Source: Silene latifolia (Eukaryota; Streptophyta; Magnoliopsida; Caryophyllales; Caryophyllaceae). From it: a DNA stretch of 64,000 nt. The position numbers and the translations under genes were made by a program. The notes under the pieces are model-generated. The model did no database searches and had not been told where the DNA came from. It saw only the letters and a program-made list of their open reading frames with translations. Below, piece by piece: positions 44,493 through 57,076 of the stretch. Where the stretch lies: positions 40,916,152 through 40,980,151 of the forward strand of contig NC_133536.1 of assembly GCF_048544455.1 (NCBI RefSeq), written 5' to 3'. How positions within the stretch are numbered: the first letter of the stretch is position 1; the number at the start of each line of letters is the position of its first letter.

Positions 44493-45026
44493 TGAATAAT
44501 AAGAATTTTTTTTTTTTATAAAAACGAAAGATAATGAGGTTGTAATTTGGTAGAACTTTTTTAGTCCTGTACTTTTTTTGTAGTGCCAATCCAACAAAAG
44601 TTTTCCTCTATATTTAATATTTTTTTTTTCTATTTAGAGTTCACAATTTCTATTATATTTATCGTATAATAGAAATAGAATTGGATTTTATTTGAATTTG
44701 AGTACATTATTATTCAATTGAAAGTAAGATAAAAAATAAAATGGAATTTCTTGTAAATATATTTTATTTTTCATTCATATTGACAAGAATGTATTGAACA
44801 AATATAATTAAATTGTGAAATAAAAAAATTAAAAAATATTGGATCTAAAAAATGTAGATTATTTGTCTAGCAAATTTTTTATTCAAGAATATCTTTGGTG
44901 TTTGTTTTTATGTTTGTAACGGGAATCAACTCAAAATTTTTTTTTAGATTTGTTGCTAATTCAACGTTTTGATTCCAATCCTATTTTATTGATTTCGATT
45001 GTATCTACATAACATAACTATTTTGG

Positions 45027-45063
45027 GGGTTGCTAACTCAACGGTAGAGTACTCGGCTTTTAA
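45027..45063 (+). pseudogene. trnK-UUU: Plastid trnK-UUU 5' exon (nuclear copy)
   Basis: GGGTTGCTAACTCAACGG through cggcttttaa is the 37-nt first exon of the plastid lysine tRNA, ending in the anticodon region. The intron start gtgcgac follows at 45064. The 3' exon was not found after matK; the intron breaks off near 47490 shortly after its domain V-like gccgtgtgcaatg/gcacgg. The tRNA is incomplete. Confidence 0.88.
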
Positions 45064-45760
45064 GTGCGACTAAGATCTTTTACATATTTGGATGAAGTAA
45101 GGAATTCGTCTACACCATCGGTAGAGTTTATACGACCACGACGATCCTAAAGGAAATTTATGGAAAAAAGAGCATGTCGTATCAATAGAGAATTTAGAAC
45201 CTATTTCATTCTTATCAAAGCAAGACAAAACTTTATTTGATTTCTTGGAAGGAAATGCAATGAATTATTGTTGGGTCGATTGAATAAATGGATCGAACCC
45301 TATCCTTATGGGTTCTAATTTTGTGGAAAGAATAAGCAACGAGCTTATCTTCGTAATTTGAATTATTACCCGATCTAATTAGACGTTAAAAAAACTTAGT
45401 GCCTGATGCGGGAAAGGATTATCCCATGTGTGGATTTTCTTTTTAATGAATCCTAACTATTAAACTCCTCATTCTCCATATGAAGATGGACATGAATGTG
45501 TAGAAGAAACAATATATTGATAAAGATTTTCCAAAATCAAAAGAGCGGTTGGGTTGAAAAAATAAAGGATTTCTAACCAACGTTTTATGTTATTTCCTGA
45601 TAACAAAAAAACAAATTAGATGGAAAAAATAGAGAGTCCGCTGATGAATTTACCGAGGTATCTAAAAAAAATACCTTGTTTTGACTGTATCGCACTATGT
45701 ATCATTTGATAACTTAAGAACCCCCATTTTTTTTACTTTGAGTTTTAGGTCCTGTTTTAA

Positions 45761-47267
45761 ATGGAAGAATTCCAAGGATATATAGAACTAGAGGGTTCTT
45801 GGCAACACAACTTTTTCTATCCACTTATCTTTCAGGAATATATTTTTTCGTTTGCATATGGTCATGATTTAAATAAATCTATTTTGTTGGAAACTTCGGG
45901 TAATAGGAAATATAGTTTACTAATTGTGAAACGTTTAATTACTCGAATGTATCAACATAATCATTTGATTATTTCGTCTAACGATTCTAACCAAAATGAC
46001 TTTTGGGGGCACAAACGCAATTTTTATTCGCAAATGATATAAGAAGGATTTTCACTCATTGTGGAAATTCCATTTTATCTTCTATTAATAGCTTTTCCAG
46101 AGAAAAAAAAAATAGTCAAATCTCATAATTTGCGATCAATTCATTTAATATTTCCTTTTTTAGAGGACAAATTTTTACATTTAAATTCTGTGTTAGATAT
46201 ATTACTACCTTACCCCACCCATCTAGAAATCTTGGTTCAAACACTTGATCTTGGATAAGAGATGCCTCGTCTTTGCATTTATTACGCTTATTTCTTTATG
46301 AGTATCATAATTGGAATAGTCTTTTTATTCCAAAAAAATCCATTTTTTTTAAAAGGAATCAAAGATTATTCTTGTTCTTATATAATTTCCATGTATGTGA
46401 ATACGAATCAATTTTATTTTTTATTTGCAACCAATCCTCTCATTTACGAGCAACATCTTATGGAGCCCTTCTTGAACGCACCTTTTTCTACGGAAAATTA
46501 GAATACTTAGTAAAACTTTTTACTAAGGATTTTGCCGGTATCCTATGGCTTTTCAAGGATCCTTCCCCGCATTCTGTTAGGTATAAAGGAAAATCCATTC
46601 TTGCCTCAAAAGGGACATTCTTTTTTATGCATAAATGGAAATTTTACCTTATTTATTTCTGGCAATGTAATTTTTCTGTGTGGTCTCACCCAAGAAGAAT
46701 CTATATTAATCGATTATCAACCCATTGTCTTGACTTTATTGGTTTTTTTTTCAAGTGTACAACTCACTTCTTCAAAGGGTACGGAGTCAAATATTAGAAA
46801 ATACATTTCTAATAGATAATACGATTAAGAGGTTCGATCCGAAAATCCCAATTAGTACTCTGATTGGATCGTTAGCTAAAGCGCAATTTTGTAACCGATT
46901 AGGACATCCTATTAGTAAGTCGGTCTGGATCGATTTATCGGATTCGGACATTATTGATCGATTTGGGCGCATATGCAGAAATCTTTCTCATTATTATAGT
47001 GGCTCTTCAAGAAAAAAGAGTTTGTATCGATTAAAGTATATACTTAAAATTTCTTGTGCTAGAACTTTGGCTCGTAAACACAAAAGTGGTGTGCGTGCTT
47101 TTTTGAAAAGATTAGGTTCAGAATTTTTAGAAGAATTCTTTACGGAGCAAGAAAAAGTGCTTTCCTTGATCTTACCAAAAAACAGCTCTAACTCGTGGGG
47201 ATTCTATGGAGGGTCTATTTGGTATTTGGATATTATTTGTATTCATAATTTGGCTAATGATGAATAA
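45761..47267 (+). pseudogene. matK: Plastid matK (nuclear pseudogene)
   Basis: The start [20 protein letters not shown] and the end [11 protein letters not shown] match the maturase of the trnK intron over its full usual length of about 500 codons. The reading is broken by a stop near 46040 (after NFYSQMI), a frameshift near 46250-46265 (where the conserved RYW should be) and another near 46755-46800. The C-terminal maturase domain ([32 protein letters not shown]) is otherwise well preserved. In plastids matK helps splice group II introns. Here it lies in the nucleus and is dead. Confidence 0.93.
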
Positions 47268-47967
47268 TTCTTTATTAAACTATCTAATATAAATGAAATT
47301 GAAATTATACCGAAATGGGTGGAGAAATAACAAAAAATGCATTCATTTCTATACTGAAATGTTTATCCTTATACAGTTTAAGGATTGAATTAATTGAGTA
47401 TTCTACTCCTTTAGAGTTCCTTAAGGGAACTTAGTTTTAGATATATACATAGGGAAAGCCGTGTGCAATGAAAAATGCAAGCACGGTTTAAAAAAAAGTT
47501 GTGCCTTTACCTATCCTATATCCATCCTCCATATCTATATATGATATAGGAATATATAATATAGAAAAAATATTCATCTAAAATTATAGAAGGAAGTTAG
47601 TTCTTTTTTGTTCATCCCCATAAAACTAATTGTTTTTTACTATTATTTTCTTTTTAGATATATATTATATATAAATATAAATGAATGTGAATAAAATTAA
47701 TATATTTAAAGGTTGAGTTTAAAGCTCTCTTAGCTTATCTGTTAGGGATATCGTCTTATTGTCAATTTTAATTGTTTGTAATTTGTATAAAAAATGTTAA
47801 TTAGGAAATAAAAAAATTAGAAAAAAAGAACAGTACTAAAAAAGTGTAAGATATATTACGTATCTAATCTATGTAACAATTGTCTTAACTGTGAACCAAC
47901 GACTATTCATGATTTGATAATTGAATCAACCGCAAACCGGAACCCGGTTCCAAATTCGAGGAATGTT

Positions 47968-48007
47968 ATGGTAAAACTTCGTTTGAAACGATGTGGTAGA
48001 AAGCAAC
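47968..48007 (+). pseudogene. rps16: Plastid rps16 exon 1 (nuclear copy) with intron 5' part
   Basis: ATGGTAAAACTTCGTTTG through gaaagcaac is the 40-nt first exon (MVKLRLKRCGRKQ). The group II intron start gtgcgacttgaaggacatga follows directly. Intron sequence continues to at least about 48490. The expected exon 2 does not follow; element E gag does. Confidence 0.88.
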
Positions 48008-48529
48008 GTGCGACTTGAAGGACATGATCTGTTGTGGATTCTTATATCCATCATTCTATAATTTCTATAATAAAGGATGCTCTTAACTCAACATCTTTTT
48101 TTCTGTTTCACTCGAACCCGGTTTGTTGCGGTGTAATGGAATATGATGGAGCTCGAGTAGAAAGTACTGAGCAATTTCTCAAGGGAGAGGGGTCTAGGGT
48201 TAGTGTCAATAAAAAGAATACGTTGGAACAACTTCGTAAGTTATCTTTGACAGAAAAATACTAAAGGATCAAAATAAAGAAAATTTTGAATCCCCCAGGA
48301 GATTTGGATAAACCTTTTCAATTAATTTGATTTATATATATCGTGCGGAAATGCTTTACTTGTTAAATTATTTGCAAGTATTATTATAACGATAAATGTT
48401 TTGTTTTCATTATTCCGTTATCATATTGTTCTATTTCTTTACCTCAATTTATACGATATCATTTCGATTTTTATTCAAATCTCCATTAAAACATCGTAAC
48501 TAAAGACAAATATGAATTTTCTTCTAAAA

Positions 48530-48788
48530 CCTCGTGTTATCCATTGGAAGGATCTCTTGTGAAGAGTATAGATAAAAGTTATTCGTGATCAAAAGGGTTT
48601 TTGATTCTTGACTAACATATCTACTTACAATGAATTGTTTCTCATATGCTTAATTGAGTTAAGTACCTTGAAACGTTAAATCATTTTGGTAACTAGATTT
48701 GTAGGAAATCAAAATTGACCAAAATACCGCAACCACTTCAATGAAAGTTTTAAGACTAAACGAATGAATTAAAGAGTAGTCTTCATAA
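48530..48788 (+). pseudogene. Copia E gag fragment before the LINE
   Basis: Degenerate gag. The end (ctaaacgaatgaattaaagagtagtcttcataa) aligns with gag of A near 9910-9935 (ctacatgaatgactttaaaaag). Frames are broken. The first part of gag is missing where the plastid insert begins. Confidence 0.55.
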
Positions 48789-48879
48789 TTTTTTTTTTTT
48801 TTTTGGTGAAAATGTGAATCTCATTAAAATCAATCATAGTACACCATACACTTATCATACTTCATCATAAGCTAATCTA

Positions 48880-51800
48880 CTAAGCTAGTACATTAATGTG
48901 TTGTAGCCAAGCCTTACATTTCATACTTCCCTTATCAAACTCTCCTTTGTTCACTCGAATTTTAATCAGCTGCTGGACTCCTTTCACAACTTGTCGTGGT
49001 TGAGTAATGTAATGCTCCAACCTACATTTGTTCCTACAGTCCCAAATGCTGTATATGAGACCAGAAATTGCAGCCATTACCACCTGCTTTTTCATCAAAG
49101 ATCGACACCTCCATCTAATAATCCAGTCCATTACATCTCCTTGCCATTGAACCTGCAGCCAATGCTGCAAATGTATCAGACACTGCATACTAAACAAGCA
49201 GTCAAAGAACAGATGTCTGTGTGTTTCCAATTGCATTCCACACAGATAGCACACACCAGCAGTACTAGCACCAAACTTTTGCAGTCTATCTTGCGTTAAG
49301 AAACGTTGTTGGACATAAATCCAAGTACTAAAGTTGTTCTTAGGCAAGCAAACTCTATTCCAAACCACAGGTACCCAGTCATTCTTTGAACAAGGACCAA
49401 GTAACCACTGATACCCCTTCTGAATAGAATAATTCCCCTCCCAATCTCCATTCAAAAAACCAGGCTTAAGCATATCCTTAACCTTGCAAATCTGTCTCCA
49501 CGTCCAACTAGAATTCAGAGTAGGTTCATACATCCACCATTCATTTTGCTTTATATAAATGTGATGCACCCATTGAACCCAGAGACTCTCCTTCTTACTA
49601 TGGATCCACCACGCATATTTGCCTATCAACGCAACATTCCACAGATGGCAATTGATGATACCTAACCCACCCTGTTCCTTAGGTAAACAGCAAGTCTCCC
49701 AAGCAACAGGAGGAGAATGCTTATACTCAACATGCCCAGCCCATAGATAGTTCCTGCAGATGCATTCCACCTTGTGAATGACACCCTTTGGTAGCAAAAA
49801 GATCCTAGCCCAGTAAGCATGCATCTGAGTTAGAACTGCCTTAACCAAGACCAGCCTCCCTGCATAGCTAAGATGTTTAGCACCCCAACCTCTAATTCGT
49901 GCTACAATTTTGTCCACTACCCTATTGCAATCAGCAACACTCAGTCTCTTGGATGAAATTGGGACTCCCAAATATCTAAACGGGAACTGCCCCATCTTAA
50001 ACCCTGCAAGCCTGACAATTTGGGTAGCTAGGTTGTCATCAACACCATTCAAATACATATCTGACTTTGCCTTATTCATACACAGGCCAGAAGCTTCAGA
50101 GAAGGTCAGAAAAGCTCTCAATATGATAGTAATGGAAGCTGTATCAGCTCTGCAGAACAGCAAAAGATCATCTGCAAAGGCAAGATGACTTAGCTTCAGT
50201 CCCCTACATAAGGAATGGTACCTGAAATCAGGTTTCTCAGTAACAACCCTGAGAATCCTAGAAAAATACTCTAAACATAGCGTGAAAAGTAATGGAGACA
50301 TGGGATCCCCTTACCTCAAACCCCGTTGTCCCTTAAAGTACCCAAAATGTGACCCATTCAAATAAATGGTGAAGGACGTTGTGGTAACACACACCATAAT
50401 CCACTGAATCATCTGATCAGGGAACTCAAGAACAATCAGCATATCCCTAAGAAAGGCCCATTCAATGGAATCATAGGCCTTTTTGAGATCAATTTTAAGC
50501 ATGACCCTAGGTGTGCAAGATTTCCTCCCATAAAGCCTTACCAAATCTTGACAAATAAGAATATTATCAACAATCTCTCTATCCTTAATAAAAGCACTTT
50601 GATTCATACTAACAATGTCCATCAACATTCCAGAAAGCCTTTTACAAATGATTTTTGAGATGCATTTGTAAATGACATTGCAGCAAGCAATGGGACGAAA
50701 TTCATGGACTGAGTTGGGGCAATCCACCTTTGGAGTAAGTGTAAGCACAGTAGCATTCACTTGCTGTAACAGTCTGCCAGTCCTGAAGAATTTTTTAACA
50801 GACTTAATCACATCTTCTCCAATGATGTCATAAGCATCTCTGAAAAAACCAGCAGAATAGCCGTCAGGACCAGGAGCCTTCTCCACAGGAATAGAGAAGA
50901 GTGCTGACCTAATCTCATCATCAGTTACCTGCTGAACCATCCCTCTAGCATGCTCAGCAGTCACTACACTGCCCTGTTTAACAACAGCAAGACACATAGA
51001 GACAACCTCAGTAGAGCTACCTAACAAATCCTGATAGTAATCAACAAAGGCTTGTTCAATGGCAACAACCTCAGTACACATCACCCCATGCATATCTTTA
51101 ATCTTAAGAACCTTATTCTGGGCACGTCTTGCTTTAATGGTACTATGAAAGTACCTAGTGTTTTCATCAGCTAAATTAACCCACTGAGCTTTAGCTTTTT
51201 GTGCAAGGAAAAGAAGCCTGGCATCATCAAGCTCTTTGTAGGAATCAGCTGCAACTCTCTCCTCAGCTTGAAGCTGCACATTCCTAGGATCATTGTGCAA
51301 CTGTTTCTGGATGCTTTCCAACAGCAATTTAGCAACCATGGCAGAATTCTCAATATCCCCATATCTCCCATTATTCAGCTTCTTCAAGGGGTGCTTCAGA
51401 TACTTAAGCTTTTTTACCAGCTGAAACATATGACAGCCATAAACAGGCTGTTTCCAAGTCTCCATGACAATGTTCTTAAACTCAGCATGTTTCCCCCACA
51501 TATTAAAATATTTAAAAGGACCCTTCCTTCTCTCAATATCCTCCCCTAGCTCAATCAAGTAAGGACTATGATCATAAAGCCCCTCAGAAAGGAAAGTAAC
51601 AACACCATTAGGTCCATTCAAGATCCAATCATCATTTGCCATAACCCTATCAATCCTACTATAAACCCTAGCATCACCCTCCTGTTTATTGTTCCAGGTG
51701 AAGTAGGCACATGTAGAGACCAAGTCATACAAGCCACACACATCCACACAGTTATGAAACCTTTTAACCTCAGCATCAGTCACCTGAGACCCAATCCTTT

Positions 51801-52248
51801 CATCCACATACAAAACATTGTTAAAATCCCCCATTACAAGCCAAGGTCCATGGACATTAGCTTTTATAGAAATCAAAGAGTCCCAAAGAGCAACTCTATC
51901 AGAATCAGCATTACACCCATACACCAAAGAGCAAGTCCATCCAAACCCATTCACCAGATTAGTAACCTGAGCATGAATGACCTGCAAATCCTTCCTAATG
52001 CAATTAACCATAACCTGTGAGGAATCCCACAACAACCAGATTCTACCACTATCTTTTACCTCACTATTATCAATTATTTGCCAGGGACTGCTAAACCCAG
52101 CTTGAATTCTATCTTTTTTTTTTATTTTGACCCTGGTTTCAACCAAACCAAACAGGCTTAATTTATTAATATGCAAGAATCTCCTAATGTCACCTTGCTT
52201 ATTCCATTTATTAAGGCCTCTAACATTCCAAAATCCTATATTAACCAT
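48880..52248 (-). pseudogene. LINE ORF2: endonuclease, reverse transcriptase, zf-RVT (one stop)
   Basis: The start MVNIGFWNVRGLNKW is the typical endonuclease beginning; WLVMGDFNNVL and YSRIDRVMAN follow. RT motifs: EKAPGPDGYSAGFF, LKIDLKKAYDSIEWAF, then RGLR-stop-GDPMSPLLF, then LAFADDLLLF (catalytic). The C-terminal zf-RVT region has CYLCGMQLETHRHLFFDC. The only lesion seen is a TAA between RGLR and GDP near 50308-50310, where Gln (CAA) is expected. The frame is otherwise open for about 1120 codons. The start overlaps the end of ORF1 by 8 nt (ATGGTTAA), suggesting coupled translation. Confidence 0.9.
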
Positions 52249-53467
52249 TTTGAATGATTGTTGATCTCCCCTTCCCCATACTATTTAATAAACTTTGCCT
52301 CAAGGACTGCCGAATTACTTCAAGTACAGTAGGGCCCCCCTGACTGCTTCCCCTCCCTAATCTAGACATGCGATGAACCAGACTAGCTGGTGAAGCCATC
52401 TTCTTGCCTCTGAAAGGGATGGGGGTAACCATCACAGGAGGGTTACTCTGTGGCAGAACCACTGCTTCCTGCACAGGCTCCACACATTGCACAGAGCAAC
52501 CTGCACAGGAACATCAGCGGCTTCACAGTACCTGAGCTTTAGGCCTCCAAACTTTCGAGCAGGTTTCTTACGAACCTCAGCAAAGACGCTTCCTACACAT
52601 AGCAGCATCATGTCCAATGCCAGAACATTGAGAACATACCAGGGGTTTCCATTCATAGGAGACCTCCTGCAACTGCACCACATCCTTATTATCAATGAAT
52701 TCAATCTTATCAGGTAGAATATGTCCCAATTTCACTTCCACCATGAACCTGGCATACTCCAAGTACTCCTTCTTCTCAGTAGCACGATCATGTCTAATAG
52801 GTGTACCTATCATGCTAACTATCTTAGGTAAGGCTTTTCCCCAAAATTTAAGGTCCAAATTATACAATCGCACCCAAATTCGCACCAAATCAGGTTTATC
52901 CTTCACACATTTCACATCAGGTTGCCAATCTCTAAACGGTTTATTATCAAAGAATAGCTGTTCAAAATGAAGCACAGAATCCTTATCCTCTTGTTTACTA
53001 AATCGAACAATACAAACACCATTAGCTTGAAAAGCAACTTTATCAATCGATAAATCCTTCCAAATTCTTCTAACATAACCATCCATAACATGATTAGGAG
53101 GATTAGCTCCCAAAACAAAGCAGAAAACAGACGAAGACCAGAACTCAAGCTCACCTTGGACGTCCCCTGTTTCAATTTTAACGCGAGGTTGTTCCAATGG
53201 CGTTCCTGTTTTCGCGCCAACTGTCTTCCACTCCGTTTCAGTCATAACAGTAATTTCCGGTACTGCACTCACTTCCTTGCTCAAATTAAATGATCGTAAC
53301 TCCGCTGTCTTAGAACTCTCGGCTGCTGTAACTTCAGCAGCAATCTCTCTTAATTCTGTAATATGTATCGTATTACTACTATTTTTGTGTTTATTAGTTG
53401 ATGAACTAGTATTTTTGTGTTTTTGTGGAGTATTATTATTATTTACATTCCTTCGATTTCTCGCCAT
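52241..53467 (-). pseudogene. LINE ORF1: DUF4283-type RNA-binding protein with zinc knuckle (frameshifted)
   Basis: The start MARNRRNVNNNN is at 53467. A Ser/Asn/Lys-rich N-terminus is followed by a DUF4283-like fold (WSSSVFCFVLGANPP, then RIWKDLSIDKVAFQ, then RIWVRLYNLDLKFWG) and the knuckle CSQCSGIGHDAAMC. A TGA ends this frame at 52577. The C-terminal part continues in other frames (EVRKKPARKFGG near 52560; MASPASLVHRMSRLGRG to 52241), so at least one shift has occurred near 52580. The final stop overlaps the ORF2 start. Confidence 0.8.
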
Positions 53468-53522
53468 TGCTGAAAAAATTGAAGAATTGTAAGCTTTCTC
53501 TCTCTACTCGCTTTCTCTCTCT

Positions 53523-56400
53523 ATAACCGTCTTGTATTAAGAAAAGACTCATTGAAATGAGTGGGAGCATTCTCTTAAACCGTTAAGAAAAGGATGAGGT
53601 TTAAAGAAGTAAAATTAAAAATGGAATTGATACAAGGTAATGTTAAAAGTAAAGTTATTGAGAATAACGATACTAAACCTATCAATCCCGACCGATAAAG
53701 TTTCCATTGTCTTAAGTGTTGGACACTAGAAAGGAAACTACCCCAAATTATTGAAGAATCAGCAAGTTAGTTGTGGGACATCTAATGGGACCTTCTTCTT
53801 TAAATGTTTATTTGATTGACATAAATTTTGCTAGTACTACTTCGTCAATATTAGAAACCGGTGGTGGTTTTCATCATTGTATTTGATACATAGGATGATT
53901 AGAATATGACGACTAGCAACAATGATATTGAGAGATAGAGTCATTGTGTACTCAATCTAGTTTTTGGGTTTAAAGTTGTATTTAATTGTGACTATTAAGT
54001 GCATAAACTCTAAATAAGAATATAAACTTGTTAAGATACAAAAGAGGTTTCACTTTTGTGACCCATTTACACCACGATTTGATATATGGCTAGCCCATTA
54101 TCAAGGTGACTATATTCTAAAAACCAAACTAGAATGATATATCATGTAGATGACACAAGACTCAAATTGGTATCCCAAGATTAAAACTTTAATTCTGGAA
54201 TGATAAACGCAAAGAGTTACCGAGTACTCTTGAAACCATTAGATTGTTAATCTTATGGTATATGCGTATCTTGTATTCAAAGCAAAATTTCTCATGCTTT
54301 TGGTTGAAAAGGAAATTGAGAATGCAAATCATTGATCCAGAAAAGGTTGATCATTTTATTTTACCGACAATTAAAGTGGATACTATAGTGTTCACTTCAT
54401 AAGGTACAAGGAAAAATATTTGAATAAGTTCAAAGAGTTCAAGCAATCACGATTTAGTCGTGATGGGATTATCTAAGTGAAGACTTTGATATAAGCCAAA
54501 GGAAATGTGAAATAGTATCACAAGTTAATCTCTCTTAGCACGCATTATGGGATAATGTGTGGTTGGATAAAGAAATCAAACCTTGTTCGATATGGGTTGG
54601 ATTTTATTCAAGTTACCTTGAGTTACTTGATCTAATTTTGGGGATTTTATCATTTTGTCAGTTATTTTTCCACTAAATCTAAACGATTCATATGAGATAT
54701 GAAATGGTAGAGTACCATGCTTGTAAGTTTTCACAAGAAACAAATGCTCATTTTTCCTTACAATAATCACGAGTACAACGGGTTTGTGGCTCGTAAAGCT
54801 GTCTTTCTAGAATACAAGTTTATTTCTAAAAGACAGAGTGGGAGAAATTATTCAAGAGCCACAAAAGAATTGTGTCAAAAATTGTATGTCGCAAGAAACT
54901 GGTTTTTCTTCGAAACCTAGGAGGTTAAATTCATCACTTGTTGAAGATGATGAATTCATGTTACTTTTAAGAAAGTAAAAGAGCTTACAACTTACAAAGA
55001 AATTGTTTGATTCAAGTTACTTCTGGAAAGTAATGAATATATGACTTACATGAGAGTGTTTAAGTCACAACTCAATACAAGGCTTAGAGCCATGAAAATC
55101 CGAAATAAATTCCAAGTGAATTGGTAGATATCAAAGCTTGATTGGTGGCAAAGGGTTTTGCACTAGTTGAAATGCTTAAGTCTATTTGGATCTTCTTAGG
55201 GATTGTGTTTCATTATGATGATATACATATAACGAGTGAATCTAAAACCCACTTCTTCAATTAGAAGGAATGTATTCAATACATGTCATGAGTTCTGTAG
55301 ATTCTTGCAATCCTACGATAATGTGAAACTTAAGAGAGGGTCTTAAGTAGGACATCAATGAGTTGGAATCAATGTTTTGATCAGGTTATAAAACTTTTCT
55401 CGAGAGGTCGAGAAGTTGTGTTTATACATGAAGTTTAGTGGGAGTTACGGAAATTTTAATTAGTCTTATATGTGGGAATGATTTAAGACTTGGAGAAATA
55501 TAATACATCTATAATATCTGGATTTATGAAGATAAATCTATATGATGTTAGCATCATATAAGAGTTCTTATGTTGATAAGATTCATGACTAGTTCAATCG
55601 AGTTGAACATATTTGATTGATTCCATTTGCTTCCGCTGCCGGATCAATTGAATGAGTAATGATGTATAACACTTCATATACTTTGAGTAAGATGAATTGT
55701 TTCAAATCGATTTTAGGTAATAGTTACCAACTAAGCCATAAGGATTACCCTTAAGTGCTTGAAGAAGCAGTAAGGGTGTAAAGCAAAGTGTTTTTGATGC
55801 AATTCACTAATTTGTGTAAGGGTGTTACACAAATGACAATTGACAATTGAGATTGCGCATGGTTTACGACAAAACCGTATTCGAAACACCTAAAGATAGT
55901 TAAAGAACCATTGTGGCTATAATATTTAAGAAATGGATTTGCTAGAATCGGTCTAGGCAATAAAGAACAATGAGAGATGCTTACAACGGAAATTGAGTAC
56001 ACTTGCAATCATGAGATGTGCAAGAGGATGGATCCCGCACACTGTGAAAACAGTGGGAGCTATTCTAAGGCTAGAGAGCTTATGTCTAGATTGGATCTAG
56101 ACACATACTCAGAAAGTTTTGTAATGCAAATGTATACATTACAAAGGAAAACGAGTATGTAGTAAGGTTGAGTAAGGTACAAGAAGTTGATAAAACCTAC
56201 TAACCAAAGCCTTCTCATAGGCGTAACATGATGAGTCATGTTATTTCAATTGGATTGAGATGAACAACTACATACATGATCAAATTGGATTATAAGAATA
56301 TGAAGTAGTAATCAAGCATTGACTATTCATATGTGATAATCACATTTGTCGTTCGAGTTTTTAATCTAAAAACTCCTTTTATACTTTGTTACATCCAAAC
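53523..56400 (+). pseudogene. Copia E gag end and pol remnants
   Basis: Recognisable in pieces: gag tail (atgagtgggagcattctc, about 53558), a knuckle-like tttccattgtcttaagtg (about 53700), protease ILETGGGFHHC (about 53850, Asp replaced by Glu), RT pieces (tggtggcaaagggttttgca for VAKGF near 55150; tgagttggaatcaatgtttt near 55360) and RNase H-side text to about 56160. Many stops and shifts. No product is possible. Confidence 0.7.
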
Positions 56401-57076
56401 GAGTTGTAGAGACAATATTGAACCCCGTTAAAGTGAACCCGGATTAAAATGGTATTTGCCCATAGTCACTTGTATGTGGTGACGTCTCGAAGTGACTAGA
56501 GTGTGATGCGATTGATGGCAAGTTCAAGTGCCATAGAGTTATGTGAGATGACTAGTCGATCACATAGGCAGAATGTTAGGAACACTCTGTCGGGCAGTGA
56601 CCGCTTATAGAGTTCTGGCAAATTTATAAAGCCTGGTCGTGGCGAGAGCTACTATAGTATTCTAATGAGTCGATTCTTTTGACTAAAGACTGTTCGCCTA
56701 AGGTGGCACGGTTTCAGATTAACTTTGATTTATGTTACTACGACCTTCGTAAATGGGGTCAAATGGGCATATTTTGGGTTATGATGGCTGGGCTAGTCGA
56801 AGGGAATAAGTGCGATAGGAATTGTCCACCCCCTTGTCAGGGTTAAAACAATATCTCAGGGCCACTCGAGGAGTAATGAACTGGAAATGCGTGGCCACGC
56901 TCGGAAGGTATCTATGGTAGATAATTCCGGTCAAATCAATTTTTCTCCAGATCGAGGAAACCACTCTCGATATGATCACTTGCAAGTACGACCCGAAAGA
57001 CACCTTGCATTGAGTGGGAGATAGTAATAGGACAAGAGAATTGGTGACGCACACTTGTCGAGGACAAATGGGAGAT
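56401..57076 (+). other. Copia E 3' non-coding region and polypurine tract
   Basis: Matches the same region of A and C: ggtcgtgg, then gagtcgattcttttgacta (56667-56686), then cattgagtgggaga (57008-57021) and a purine tract atgggaga (57068-57075) before the LTR. Confidence 0.7.

Larger units (their letters stand above)
44030..48520 (+). other. Nuclear plastid DNA insert (NUPT): rps16, trnK-UUU, matK, in permuted order
   Basis: The order in the insert is: 3' part of the rps16 intron, rps16 exon 2, spacer, trnK-UUU 5' exon, trnK intron with matK, rps16 upstream region, rps16 exon 1, then the 5' part of the rps16 intron. In plastid genomes rps16 exon 1 precedes exon 2, then trnK and matK follow on the same strand. 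The insert therefore looks opened within the rps16 intron and joined near 47490. matK carries several lesions, so this is not functional plastid DNA. The boundaries are approximate. Confidence 0.85.
48789..53522 (-). mobile_element. L1-type LINE, near full length
   Basis: On the minus strand: 5' UTR with GAGA-rich sequence (about 53470-53522), ORF1, ORF2, and a poly(A) tail of 16 (T-run 48789-48804). It is inserted in gag of Copia E. A possible short duplication is ATAA (48785-48788 and 53523-53526), which is too short to be sure. The element is only lightly damaged. Confidence 0.88.

Noticed and set aside
44030..48520. Functional matK, rps16 or trnK genes or plastid contamination
   Set aside because: The segment is flanked by Copia E sequence on both sides, matK has several lesions, trnK lacks its 3' exon and rps16 exons are out of order.
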